DNA of 64,000 nucleotides from UKL13-2 sp031431435 (GTDB lineage Bacteria > Pseudomonadota > Gammaproteobacteria > Burkholderiales > Usitatibacteraceae). The notes beneath the pieces were generated by a model, which saw nothing but the letters and a program-made list of their open reading frames with translations, was not told where the DNA came from and did not search any database. This document shows positions 41,700 to 50,732 of this stretch, piece after piece (position 1 is the stretch's first letter; each line of letters begins with the position of its first letter). Position numbers and translations under genes: made by a program. Location of the stretch: positions 1 through 64,000 of the forward strand of contig JANPDI010000044.1 in the NCBI GenBank assembly GCA_031431435.1. The letters run 5' to 3'.

Positions 41700-43193
41700 A
41701 TGGCAGCCGTCATCGAAGACAGTTGGCAGCAGCGGCATGCAACGCGCCAAACACTCGCAACCGCATTGCATGCCTTTTTGCCGGCCTCGTCGGTATTGAT
41801 CACCAAGGAAGACCTGCGGCCGTTTGAATGTGACGGTCTGGCGGTCTACCGAGAATTACCCATGCTGGCGGCGATGCCCTCGACCCTTGACGAGGTTATG
41901 CGCGTCATGGCCATTGCCAACGCACAAAACGTAAAGGTGGTTGCACGCGGTTCCGGCACCGGCTTGTCTGGCGGCGCAACGCCGCTTGCCGACGGCGTGT
42001 TGTTGTCGATGGCAAAATTCAGCCGCATTGAAAAAATTGATGCCCTTGCACGTACGGCCGTGGTCGGTCCGGGGGTGCGAAATCAATTGATCTCCGAGGC
42101 AGTGGCGCACCTGGGTTTGTACTACGCGCCGGACCCCTCCTCACAAATTGCCTGTTCGATCGGCGGCAACGTGGCGGAAAATGCCGGCGGCGTGCATTGC
42201 CTGAAATACGGGCTGACGGTACATAACATCCTGAAGATCGGCGTGGTGCTGATCGACGGTGAAGCGGTGACAATTGGCTCCGACGCCCTCGACAGCCCCG
42301 GCTACGATTTGCTGGCGCTGATGACCGGCTCTGAAGGCATGCTCGGCATCACCACCGAAGTCACCGTAAAACTCACACCGAAACCGCAACTGGCGCGGGT
42401 GGTGATGGCCAGTTTTGACAACGTCGAAAAAGCCGGCGAGGCGGTTGCCGCGGTCATCGGTGCGGGCATCATCCCGGCGGGACTCGAAATGATGGACAAA
42501 CTCGCCATTCACGCCGTTGAGGATTTTGTGCGCGCCGGCTATGACATGGACGCGGCGGCGATTTTGTTGTGCGAGTCCGACGGCACACCGGAAGAAGTTG
42601 AGGAAGAGATCGCCAAAATGGAAGCCGTCATGGCCGCCGCCGGTGCCACCGCATGCCGGGTATCGAACAGTGAAGCCGAGCGTCTGAAATTCTGGTCTGG
42701 ACGCAAGGCGGCGTTTCCGGCGGTCGGCCGCATCTCACCCGACTACTACTGTATCGATGGCTCGATCCCGCGCAAATCGCTGGCGCACGTATTGCGACGC
42801 ACCGATGAACTGTCGGCAAAATACGGACTGCGTTGCGCAAACGTGTTTCACGCCGGCGATGGCAATCTGCATCCGCTGATCCTGTTTGACGCGAATATTC
42901 CGGGTGACCTGGAAAAAACCGAGGCGTTTGCCGCCGAGTTGCTGGAGTTGTGTATCGAAGTCGGCGGCACCATCACCGGTGAGCACGGTGTCGGCATTGA
43001 GAAAATAAACCAGATGTGCAGCCAGTTCAGCGATGCCGAACGCGAGGCGTTCTTTTCAGTCAAGCGCGCGTTTGATCCAAACATGTTGCTCAATCCCGGC
43101 AAGGCCATCCCCTCGCTGAATCGCTGCGCAGAATATGGTCGAATGCGCGTGTCCGGCGGGCAAATGCCGCACGCCGATATACCCAGGTTTTAA
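41700..43193 (+). CDS. glcD: Glycolate oxidase FAD subunit GlcD
   Basis: A 497-residue FAD-linked oxidase with PCMH-type FAD domain: RGSGTGLSGGATPLADGVLL (about 85-105) and GGNVAENAGGVHCLKYG (about 155-172); C-terminal GEHGVGIEKI loop. It oxidises glycolate to glyoxylate together with GlcE and GlcF at the inner membrane. The later ATG (41700) is preferred for family length and promoter position, although it lacks a Shine-Dalgarno sequence. Confidence 0.95.
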   Translation: MAAVIEDSWQQRHATRQTLATALHAFLPASSVLITKEDLRPFECDGLAVYRELPMLAAMPSTLDEVMRVMAIANAQNVKVVARGSGTGLSGGATPLADGVLLSMAKFSRIEKIDALARTAVVGPGVRNQLISEAVAHLGLYYAPDPSSQIACSIGGNVAENAGGVHCLKYGLTVHNILKIGVVLIDGEAVTIGSDALDSPGYDLLALMTGSEGMLGITTEVTVKLTPKPQLARVVMASFDNVEKAGEAVAAVIGAGIIPAGLEMMDKLAIHAVEDFVRAGYDMDAAAILLCESDGTPEEVEEEIAKMEAVMAAAGATACRVSNSEAERLKFWSGRKAAFPAVGRISPDYYCIDGSIPRKSLAHVLRRTDELSAKYGLRCANVFHAGDGNLHPLILFDANIPGDLEKTEAFAAELLELCIEVGGTITGEHGVGIEKINQMCSQFSDAEREAFFSVKRAFDPNMLLNPGKAIPSLNRCAEYGRMRVSGGQMPHADIPRF

Positions 43194-43197
43194 TCCG

Positions 43198-44259
43198 ATG
43201 GAATCGTTCATTCAATCGGTGCAGAAAACGGTCAGGGCGGCGGCTGGTTCAAACACGCCACTGGCGATTCATGGTGGTAACACCAAGGCGTTCTATGGTG
43301 GTGCGGTCGTTGGTGATGCGCTTGATATGCGCGCCTATTGCGGCATCATCGCCTACGAGCCGCGCGAATTGGTATTGACGGTACGCGCCGGTACGACGCT
43401 GGCCGAAATTGACGCGGTCATGCAACAAGAACAACAAATGCTTGCCTTCGAGCCGCCACAATTTTCCGGGGGCGCAACCATCGGTGGGACCGTGGCCGCC
43501 GGTTTATCCGGCCCGCGGCGTCCTTATGCCGGTGCGGTGCGCGATTTTGTGCTCGGGGCGCGCGTCGTCAACGGTGTCGGTGAAGATCTGCGATTTGGCG
43601 GGCGCGTCATCAAAAACGTCGCCGGCTACGACGTGTCACGGCTGATGACGGGCGCATTGGGTACGCTGGGCATTCTCACCGACCTTTCGTTCAAAGTCCT
43701 GCCCAAACCAGCGGCGGAAGCGACGTTACAATTTGCCTTCGATGAAGGTACCGCCATCCGCTGCTTCAATGAGTGGTCGGGCAAGCCGTTGCCGATTTCC
43801 GGCGCGTCATGGCACAACGGCATTGCCACCCTGCGCCTGTCCGGCGCGGCGGCAGGGGTTGCCGCCGCCAGAGAAAAATTGGGCGGCGATATGCTGGACC
43901 CCGATACGGCGCTGGTATTTTGGCGGGGTCTGCGGGATCATCAGCAGGCGTTTTTTCAAACGACATCAACAATCTGGCGAATTTCACTGCCTTCTACCAC
44001 CGCGCCGATTTTGCAAAATATGCCGCAGTTGATTGAATGGGGCGGTGCACTGCGCTGGGTGGCGGGCGAGACCGACGCAAAGACCTTGCGTGAAACGATT
44101 GCGGCGGCCGGCGGCCACGTCACGCTGTTCCGCGGCCACGCCAAGGGCGCCGGCGTGTTTCATCCCCTGGGCGGAAAGTTGGCGGAGATTCATCGCAATC
44201 TGAAGGCGGCGTTTGACCCTCATCACATTCTGAACCGCGGCCGTCTGGACAATTTTTAG
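43198..44259 (+). CDS. glcE: Glycolate oxidase FAD-binding subunit GlcE
   Basis: A 353-residue second FAD-binding subunit: AIHGGNTKAFYGG (25-37), ELVLTVRAGTTLAEIDAVM, and GGTVAAGLSGPRRPYAGAVRDFVLG. The C-terminal end is short relative to GlcD, as usual. It starts 5 nt after glcD and is followed by glcF after 12 nt. Confidence 0.94.
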   Translation: MESFIQSVQKTVRAAAGSNTPLAIHGGNTKAFYGGAVVGDALDMRAYCGIIAYEPRELVLTVRAGTTLAEIDAVMQQEQQMLAFEPPQFSGGATIGGTVAAGLSGPRRPYAGAVRDFVLGARVVNGVGEDLRFGGRVIKNVAGYDVSRLMTGALGTLGILTDLSFKVLPKPAAEATLQFAFDEGTAIRCFNEWSGKPLPISGASWHNGIATLRLSGAAAGVAAAREKLGGDMLDPDTALVFWRGLRDHQQAFFQTTSTIWRISLPSTTAPILQNMPQLIEWGGALRWVAGETDAKTLRETIAAAGGHVTLFRGHAKGAGVFHPLGGKLAEIHRNLKAAFDPHHILNRGRLDNF

Positions 44260-44270
44260 CCCGCCAAAAT

Positions 44271-45512
44271 ATGCAAACCAATCTCGCCGCTGAATTTGTT
44301 GGCACCCCCCAGGGCATCGAAGCCGAGGGCATTTTGCGCAAGTGTGTGCATTGCGGATTTTGTCTGGCGACCTGCCCGACCTATAACCTGCTGGGTGACG
44401 AACTCGATTCGCCGCGCGGCCGTATTTATTTGATGAAGGAAGTGCTGGAAGGTGCCGCGCCGACAGAAAAAACCCAGCTTCATTTGGATCGATGCCTCAC
44501 CTGCCGTGCGTGTGAAACTACCTGCCCGTCCGGCGTGCAGTACGGACGCCTGGTTGATATCGGCCGCGAAATTGTCGATCGAAAAGTAGGTCGGCCGGCG
44601 GTGGATGGCCTGCAACGCAGCATATTAAAAAATGCGCTGCCACAGACTGCTTTATTCTCGGTTGGTCTTGCGTTGGGCCGTCTGCTGAAGCCGCTGTTGC
44701 CCGCGATGTTGTCAAAAAAGATAACGGCGAAACGGCATGCCGGCGTCTGGCCCACCGCTGTTCATTCGCGAAAAATGCTGGTGTTGGCGGGTTGTGTACA
44801 GCCGGCAATGGCGCCGTCGATCAATGCCGCGACGGCGCGGGTACTGGACCGACTCGGCATTTCACTGGTGGCCGCACCAAGCGCCGGTTGTTGCGGGGCG
44901 ATTCCCCATCACTTGAACGACGCACATGCCGGTCACGTTATGATGAAACGCAATATCGACGCATGGTGGCCGATGATTGAGGCCGGGGCAGAGGCGATTG
45001 TGGTGACGGCGTCCGGTTGCGGAACGATGGTCGCTGAGTACGGCCATATTTTGCGCAACGACAAAGAATATGCGGCAAAAGCCGAACGTGTCTCACAACT
45101 GTTTCACGATGTCAGCCAGGTGATTGCCGGTGAAGGCCCGGCGCTGACAAAATTGCTGTACGCCAAGCCGGTTCGCGGCAGGACCAAACTCGCGTTTCAA
45201 TCGCCGTGCAGTTTGCAGCATGGCTTAAAAATCAAGGGTGTGGTCGAGGCGCTGTTGCGCGATGCGGGGTTTGAATTGACCCATGTAGCCGACGGGCATC
45301 TATGTTGTGGTTCGGCAGGCACCTACTCGTTGTTGCAGGCGGCGTTGTCCCAACAGTTACTCGCCGGCAAGGTGGCTGCGCTCGAATCAGGTGCGCCGGC
45401 CGTTGTCGCGACGGCAAACATCGGCTGCCTTGCACATATTGAATCGGGATTAAATGCCAGTTCAAAAACGCCGATTCATCATTGGATCGAATTGATCGAT
45501 CAGCGTTTGTGA
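44271..45512 (+). CDS. glcF: Glycolate oxidase iron-sulfur subunit GlcF
   Basis: 413 residues. Two 4Fe-4S ferredoxin motifs: CVHCGFCLATCP (about 24-35) and CLTCRACETTCP (about 75-86). Two CCG-type domains follow: LVLAGCVQPAM...SAGCCGAIPHH and FQSPCSLQHGL...LCCGSAGTYSL. It passes electrons from GlcDE to the quinone pool. Ends at a REP-like hairpin shared with the convergent glycosyltransferase. Confidence 0.95.
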   Translation: MQTNLAAEFVGTPQGIEAEGILRKCVHCGFCLATCPTYNLLGDELDSPRGRIYLMKEVLEGAAPTEKTQLHLDRCLTCRACETTCPSGVQYGRLVDIGREIVDRKVGRPAVDGLQRSILKNALPQTALFSVGLALGRLLKPLLPAMLSKKITAKRHAGVWPTAVHSRKMLVLAGCVQPAMAPSINAATARVLDRLGISLVAAPSAGCCGAIPHHLNDAHAGHVMMKRNIDAWWPMIEAGAEAIVVTASGCGTMVAEYGHILRNDKEYAAKAERVSQLFHDVSQVIAGEGPALTKLLYAKPVRGRTKLAFQSPCSLQHGLKIKGVVEALLRDAGFELTHVADGHLCCGSAGTYSLLQAALSQQLLAGKVAALESGAPAVVATANIGCLAHIESGLNASSKTPIHHWIELIDQRL

Positions 45513-45514
45513 TT

Positions 45515-45581
45515 AAAAGTCGTTGCTGGTCGTGGCATTTCAGCCAAAAATGGCTGAAAATGCCCGTCAATAAACGAGTTT
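45515..45581. repeat. REP-like intergenic hairpin, copy 4
   Basis: Inner arms CATTTCAGCC and GGCTGAAAATG around AAAAAT; outer arms AAAGTCGTT (45516-45524) and AACGAGTTT (45573-45581). Lies between the convergent glcF and glycosyltransferase genes. Confidence 0.6.
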
Positions 45582-45585
45582 GCTT

Positions 45586-47241
45586 TTAGGAAGGCTGGCG
45601 ACGATACAAACGGAATTGTTCAACTTTGTCGCCCGGTCTGGCGCCTTCCCACTGCAGTGACCACGGCGCAGCAATGTCCGGTGCGTTTGTCTTGGTACCT
45701 TGCACCAACAGCCAGCCGCAGTTTGCCGCGGCTGATGATTTAGCCGGCGTGAACCGTAGCGCGGCAAAATAATCAAACATGGCGCGTTGCGGCTCACCGA
45801 CGTTTAGACCGATGACACACACCGACGCGGCGGCACCTTCAGGTTTAATGCGGCCGGCGATTTCTGTCACCGGTGCACGGTAGCTGCGAACGTGGTCTAC
45901 CGCAGGCAGTCCAAGCAGATTTAACAGTACCCATAACAATGTGATGCCCGCCGCCCAATTGACCACGGCGCGGCGGTTGTTCCGATGCGCCATGGCCACG
46001 GCATAGATCCACACACCGGTCAGCGTTGCCGCCACAACCACCGGCAGCCACGTGAAGGTGAAGGTAAATCCCGGTGCGGCGCGAGCGACCGCGCCCGCCG
46101 CCGCACTTGGGGTGCCGACGACCGCCGCCGTCCAGTAGAGCCACAGGGCCAGCGCGGCGGTGCCAAAGAACACCAGGCCGAACCAGTCGACAAAACTCGC
46201 CACACCCTTTGGTAATCGATCGAGCGAGTTGGCAGCGGCAAGTGCCAGCGGCAACAGCAAAATCATTGCCGCGGTGTCGCGTGCTTCGCGAAACAGTGAA
46301 ACCCATACCAGCGCGACGGCAAACGCCGCCAATGGCAGCGCAAGCTCAATACGTTCCCGGATGATTTTTCGATCCTTGCGCCATAACCAGATTGCCAGCG
46401 GCAGCGTCGGCAGTGCGTACCATGGCAATATTTGTAATATATACAGCGGTTGTATGGCACCGCGTGAAGTTGGATCAAACATCGGTGCGCCAAGGATGCC
46501 GTCGATCAAAAACGCGCTGCCGAGTCGACCCATCGACAACAGAATCAATGGATAGACCGCGGCTCCCGCCAACAGCACGACCATACAAATGACGATGCCG
46601 CGTTTGAATGCGCGGTTTTGCCAATCGTGCAACAAAACCATCATGGTCAGCGCAATGGCTGGCACCACCAAGGCGGGCAACAATCCTACCGACAGGGCCA
46701 TTACCAGCGCGCCCATCCCGACTGTGAGACCCTTGTTGGCTTCAAAACGAATGCGGGTCAATCCGTAAAGCGCGATCGACATGCCCGCCATCCCGGCCAC
46801 TTCCGGATTCATTTCGTGGGCGCGCAACAGCAAACCGAGTGACCCGATCAACAGTGCCACCGCCACCCGGCCGGCGCGTTCATCAAATAGCTTGTTTGCC
46901 GACTTGTACAGATAAAAGATGGTCACAAACATGAATAGCCCGCTGGCGAGCCGCGCGCCGTCGTGCGCCGGCAGGACCAATGCCGTCAGCGTTGCCGTCA
47001 GTGCTGAAACCCAATAATAAAGCGGTGGATAGTCAAGATTGGCAGCCCCCGCAATCTGTGGGACCAGCCAGGCGTCAAGACCGGAGAGCATCGAATGGAC
47101 GATACCCATCGCCATTGCCTCATCAGGCTTCCACGGGTCGTGGCCGATCAGACCGGGAATCAGCCAGGCAAAACATACAATGATGAACAACGTATTTTTG
47201 ACCGGTGACGCGTTTCCATCAAAGACAATGGGCCGCCTCAT
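45586..47241 (-). CDS. ArnT/PMT-family membrane glycosyltransferase
   Basis: 551 residues with about 12 membrane helices, GT-C fold. The first periplasmic loop has GHDPWKPDEAMAMG, the Asp/Glu pair typical for ArnT/PMT-type enzymes that use polyprenyl-phosphate sugars. The soluble C-terminal part carries KPEGAAASVCVIGLNVGEPQRA. A substrate cannot be assigned: L-Ara4N to lipid A is possible but not supported by neighbours. The start is uncertain (ATG 47241 or GTG 47298). Confidence 0.82.
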   Translation of the reverse strand: MRRPIVFDGNASPVKNTLFIIVCFAWLIPGLIGHDPWKPDEAMAMGIVHSMLSGLDAWLVPQIAGAANLDYPPLYYWVSALTATLTALVLPAHDGARLASGLFMFVTIFYLYKSANKLFDERAGRVAVALLIGSLGLLLRAHEMNPEVAGMAGMSIALYGLTRIRFEANKGLTVGMGALVMALSVGLLPALVVPAIALTMMVLLHDWQNRAFKRGIVICMVVLLAGAAVYPLILLSMGRLGSAFLIDGILGAPMFDPTSRGAIQPLYILQILPWYALPTLPLAIWLWRKDRKIIRERIELALPLAAFAVALVWVSLFREARDTAAMILLLPLALAAANSLDRLPKGVASFVDWFGLVFFGTAALALWLYWTAAVVGTPSAAAGAVARAAPGFTFTFTWLPVVVAATLTGVWIYAVAMAHRNNRRAVVNWAAGITLLWVLLNLLGLPAVDHVRSYRAPVTEIAGRIKPEGAAASVCVIGLNVGEPQRAMFDYFAALRFTPAKSSAAANCGWLLVQGTKTNAPDIAAPWSLQWEGARPGDKVEQFRLYRRQPS

Positions 47242-47500
47242 GGTATCAGCCAGACCGGAATTAACCGCGGCGCCGCGGTTGGAGTTTGATTGTTTCACGT
47301 CGGATTCATTGGATGGTCTTGGTCGACTGGCCTGGCGCCCGGTGTCGGGGTTGTTGGTGGTTGCACACCGGCAAGCAATATCAAAATGGCGGGCGCAGTT
47401 TTTTGTATGTTGGATACCGGCATGGACATGGGTGGCGTATTCAGTCGTTGGTTGGCCATCCGCAAAATTGTACGCTGCCGGGTTGGGATGGGCCACAAAC
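47242..47500. other. Upstream region of the glycosyltransferase
   Basis: A gene-free stretch. It contains an 18-bp perfect palindrome AACCGCGGCGCCGCGGTT (47263-47280), 22 nt before the ATG, and on the minus strand a TACAAT -10 candidate (47472-47467) with a poor -35. No coding signal is convincing although one frame is open throughout. Confidence 0.5.
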
Positions 47501-47530
47501 AAAAAAGGCAACCTGACGGTTGCCTTTTTT
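47501..47530. terminator. Bidirectional terminator, rpmE2
   Basis: AAAAAAGGCAAC, loop CTGACG, GTTGCCTTTTTT: a perfect 12-bp inverted repeat with A and T tracts on both sides, 18 nt after the rpmE2 stop. Confidence 0.9.
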
Positions 47531-47548
47531 GGCATCGCGCATTGCGAC

Positions 47549-47830
47549 CTACTCTGCTGTGTCAGCAGTCTTGCCAGCGCTGGTGCGCGAATAACGCTGC
47601 TTGAACTTGTCGATACGCCCGGCCGTATCCATGATCTTGTGTTTGCCGGTGTAAAACGGATGCGATTCGGATGAGATCTCGATACGGATAACCGGATACT
47701 CTTTGCCGTCGGTCCACTTCATTTTTTCTTTGCCCTTGGTATCGGCAGTGGTCTTGGTCAGGAATTTGAAATCGCACGACGAGTCAAAAAAAATGACTTC
47801 TTGGGTCGATGGATGGATGTCAGCTTTCAT
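47549..47830 (-). CDS. rpmE2: 50S ribosomal protein L31 type B
   Basis: 93 residues. It opens KADIHPSTQEVIFFDSSCDFKFL and ends with the ISSESHPFYTGKHK...GRIDKFKQRY block. The CxxC zinc motif of type-A L31 is missing, with only one cysteine (Cys19), so this is the zinc-independent form. In many bacteria such a copy is Zur-repressed, but no Zur box is seen here and no type-A gene is in the window. An inverted repeat in the leader (47857-47874) may be regulatory. Confidence 0.95.
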   Translation of the reverse strand: MKADIHPSTQEVIFFDSSCDFKFLTKTTADTKGKEKMKWTDGKEYPVIRIEISSESHPFYTGKHKIMDTAGRIDKFKQRYSRTSAGKTADTAE

Positions 47831-47856
47831 TTGGAATTACCTTTCTTTCCGTAAAG

Positions 47857-47895
47857 GGTTCACCGTTGTGAACCTCTATGCGAACAAGCGCTTGT
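47857..47895. promoter_or_regulatory. Inverted repeats in the rpmE2 leader/promoter
   Basis: GGTTCAC-CGTT-GTGAACC (47857-47874) begins 27 nt upstream of the rpmE2 ATG, and a perfect 12-bp palindrome ACAAGCGCTTGT lies at 47884-47895. One may be an autoregulatory RNA hairpin for L31, the other a protein operator. Confidence 0.4.
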
Positions 47896-48028
47896 GCGTA
47901 ATGGTGGACGTTTGGCGGCCAATACCGGCCCGCGATGGCCCTTGAGCCATTGAATTGGCCCCGGGAACCCGAAATTATGCACAAAAATGCCTAATTAAGC
48001 AACGTGTTAGCTCTGTTAAAGTGCTGGG

Positions 48029-49543
48029 ATGGACAAAGATAAAAATACAGTCGGCACCGCTGAAAACAGTGCAAAAACAGACCAAAAAGCACTTGAACCC
48101 AAGGATTTGGTCGTCAAAACCCGCCATAAAGCCAAGATCGGCGGCAAGATGCTCGCCTATACGGCGACCTGCGGTACTTGGGTGATGAGCGAGGAGCACG
48201 ATAAAGACGGCGAACATTTGGGCCAAAAACCCAAGTCAGCGATGTTTTTCACCGCCTATACATTGGACGGCGCCACGGATCTCGCCAAACGCCCGGTGAT
48301 GTTCTGTTTTAACGGCGGGCCAGGCTCAAGCTCGGTATGGGTGCACATGGGGCTGTTTGGCCCCAAACGTGTCGAACTGGATCATGACGGCAATGCCGGT
48401 CCGCCGCCATACCGCCTGATTGATAACAACTATTCAATGTTGGCTGAAACGGATTTGGTGTTTATCGATCCAATCGGGACCGGATATTCACGCATGGTCG
48501 AGGGTGAGAAGACCAAGGAATTTCACGAATATCAGCGTGACCTCGAAAGCGTCGGTGCGTTTATTCGTTTGTATGTATCCCGCAATCAACGTTGGGCGAG
48601 TCCGAAATTTATCGCCGGCGAAAGTTATGGCACGACCCGCGCGTGCGGATTGGCCGGTCTGTTGCAAGAAAAACACGGCATGTATTTGAATGGTCTGTTG
48701 CTGATATCGGTCGCGCTCGATTTTCAAACGTTGCGGTTTGACCAGGGCAACGACATGGCGCCGACCATGTACCTGCCAACCTACGCCGCGACCGCGTGGC
48801 AACACAAAAAATTGTCTGCCGATTTACAAAAGAAATCGCTCGCGACTCTGTTGAAAGAAGTTGAGGCATTCACCGAAACCGAATACGCCGCCGCGCTGTT
48901 CAAGGGTGACAAATTGCCGGCGAAAGAATTCAATTTGATCGCCGATAAAATTGCCCGCTACACCGGGCTGTCAACGGCATACGTGAAATCGACCAAGTTG
49001 CGTGTGCATATCCATCGTTTTTGCAAGGAACTGCTGCGCAGCGAAGGTAAAACCGTCGGCCGTCTCGACAGCCGCTTTACGTCAAATGACCGTGATAGCG
49101 CCGGCGAACATTTTGAATTTGATCCGGCCATGGTTGCCATCAGTGGCGCGTTCTCGTCGACATTTAACGACTACGTGCGGAGTTCGCTGGGGTTCAAAAC
49201 CGATCTTGATTACCGTGTGTCCGCCGGGTTCTATTTGAACTGGGGTTGGAAGGACTTTTCGAATCGTTACGTCAATGTTGGTGAGACCTTGCGTCGTGCG
49301 ATGACCATGAATCCCCATCTAAAGGTGTATGTCGCAAACGGTTATTTTGATCTGGCCACGCCGCACTTTGCCAGCGACTACACCATGAATCACCTGATGC
49401 TCGATGCGGCGCTGGACAAGAATATTTCGACCAGTTATTACGAAGCCGGACACATGATGTACGCCCACGCACCGTCACTGATCAAGATGGCGGCTGATAT
49501 GCGTGGGTTCGTCAAGGACGCATTGCGCCCGTCCAAGAAATAG
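48029..49543 (+). CDS. Serine carboxypeptidase-like S10 peptidase without signal peptide
   Basis: 504 residues. S10 motifs: NGGPGSSS (95-102), catalytic Ser199 in GESYGT, Asp in NGYFDLATP, His in EAGHMMY near the C-terminus. The N-terminus is MDKDKNTVGTAENSAKTD, charged and with no hydrophobic segment, so it seems cytoplasmic or exported by a non-classical route. S10 enzymes usually work in acid compartments. Stands alone; a weak promoter may precede it but none is clear. Confidence 0.93.
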   Translation: MDKDKNTVGTAENSAKTDQKALEPKDLVVKTRHKAKIGGKMLAYTATCGTWVMSEEHDKDGEHLGQKPKSAMFFTAYTLDGATDLAKRPVMFCFNGGPGSSSVWVHMGLFGPKRVELDHDGNAGPPPYRLIDNNYSMLAETDLVFIDPIGTGYSRMVEGEKTKEFHEYQRDLESVGAFIRLYVSRNQRWASPKFIAGESYGTTRACGLAGLLQEKHGMYLNGLLLISVALDFQTLRFDQGNDMAPTMYLPTYAATAWQHKKLSADLQKKSLATLLKEVEAFTETEYAAALFKGDKLPAKEFNLIADKIARYTGLSTAYVKSTKLRVHIHRFCKELLRSEGKTVGRLDSRFTSNDRDSAGEHFEFDPAMVAISGAFSSTFNDYVRSSLGFKTDLDYRVSAGFYLNWGWKDFSNRYVNVGETLRRAMTMNPHLKVYVANGYFDLATPHFASDYTMNHLMLDAALDKNISTSYYEAGHMMYAHAPSLIKMAADMRGFVKDALRPSKK

Positions 49544-49582
49544 TCGCACGCGGACGTCCGCTATCATTTCAACGGAGAAAAT

Positions 49583-49948
49583 ATGAGCCCAGCTGCAAAA
49601 TCATTGTTTGCCTTTGGCTGTTATCTGCTGCCGCTGGGGCTGATACTGTTGTTGGTTCCCAACCTGCTGCTCGGGCTGTTTCAGATCCCGGCAACGTCGG
49701 AGGTGTGGATACGCATTGTCGGCATGCTGGTGCTTTTTCTGAGCGTTTATTATTTCATCGCCGCCCGCGCCGAGTTACGCCTGCTTATTCTCTGGTCCGC
49801 GCGGCTGCGCGCTTCCGTTTTTGTATTCTTTTGTGTGTTTGTATTGCTCGGGCTTGCGCCGGCCGCGTTGATCTTGTTGGGCGCGGTTGATCTGGCGGGC
49901 GCTGCATGGACATGGGCCGCCCTGCGCAAGCAGCCTGTTATCGCCTAA
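49583..49948 (+). CDS. Small membrane protein, four helices
   Basis: 121 residues with four hydrophobic helices (approx 9-33, 43-61, 70-95, 98-114). GGAG precedes the ATG. No family recognised beyond a general small inner-membrane protein. It lies 40 nt after the S10 gene and directly before the inverted-repeat element. Confidence 0.7.
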   Translation: MSPAAKSLFAFGCYLLPLGLILLLVPNLLLGLFQIPATSEVWIRIVGMLVLFLSVYYFIAARAELRLLILWSARLRASVFVFFCVFVLLGLAPAALILLGAVDLAGAAWTWAALRKQPVIA

Positions 49949-49966
49949 AGGCGGTTTACAACGGCG

Positions 49967-50319
49967 CTAGCCTGCATATTTCACGGGTCGACCTGATTCG
50001 TGATGGCTTTTCGCTCTTGGCAACCGGCATTTTTGCGCAATCCATTTTGTACTTCGACAGAACGATGGCCTACGCACTCGATAGCGGGCGCGCAATGGAC
50101 AACCGCGGCGGCGCATCATTTGCCAACTGCGCGCTTACGCGCCTCGCCAGAGCCGGGGCGGTTCGAGCGGCGCGCCATGAAGCAGTTCATGACGCGAAAC
50201 CCCGCTCTCACTCCTTGCAATATCTCGATATTGCGCAGTCAGTCGAGCGAAAAATCACTCGCCGAGTTTGCCAACAGCCACCCACTCTCGATCGCGTCCC
50301 CGTGAAATATGCAGGCTAG
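49967..50319. mobile_element. 353-bp element bounded by 21-bp perfect inverted repeats
   Basis: The sequence at 49967-49987 (CTAGCCTGCATATTTCACGG + G) is repeated exactly, inverted, at 50299-50319. The interior of about 311 bp has no credible gene: the frames read across it, of 101 to 137 residues, match no family I know. Size and ends suggest a MITE or internally deleted IS. No target-site duplication is apparent (left flank GGCG, right flank TCGA). Lies between the membrane protein and a broken tctC gene and overlaps the stop of the latter. The interior is otherwise unexplained. Confidence 0.7.
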
Positions 50320-50700
50320 TCGAGTGTTACGCCGCGTTGCTTGATCAGCCTGGCCCACACCGGTGCGTCGCCTTGCCGCTTTTGGATAAACCCGTGCGGT
50401 GGCAAGAACGCGGGCGCAAAACCGTAGCCGGCAAACCGCTGTTGCACCTCGGCGGTCGCCAAAAATTCACGCACGATATTGACCCGGCAATCGATGATGG
50501 CCGACGGTAAACCCGCCGGCCCGACCAACCCCACCCAGCCTAGCGTGGTGAAGGCGACATCGGTTGCGCCCTGCTCGTACAACGTCTTGACGACGGGTTG
50601 CGCCCGACTGCGACGGGACCCGATGACACCGATGGCGTTGAGTGCACCACGGCGAATGTGTGGACCCGTGTCGCCAATGCGCCCGCGACAGTGAGAAACG
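50316..50700 (-). pseudogene. Remnant of a Bug/TctC-family solute-binding protein
   Basis: An open frame of about 128 codons reads HIRRGALNAIGVIGSRRSRAQP, then TLYEQGATDVAF...GWVGLVGPAGLPSAIID and VWARLIKQRGVTLD. These match the last third of Bug proteins (compare KLRALAVxxxKR, GLVxPAxTP, KxKGIKLD of the intact gene at 52666). The N-terminal two-thirds and any start codon are missing. The final TAG stop lies within the right inverted repeat of the element at 49967-50319. Either the element or an earlier deletion destroyed the gene. Confidence 0.8.
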
Positions 50701-50732
50701 TTCGGCGCGGATTGCCGTTCATGGTGCCATGC

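Noticed and set aside
49906..50319. Short open frames inside the inverted-repeat element
   Set aside because: No transposase motif or ribosome-binding site; they appear to be chance frames, or at most remnants.
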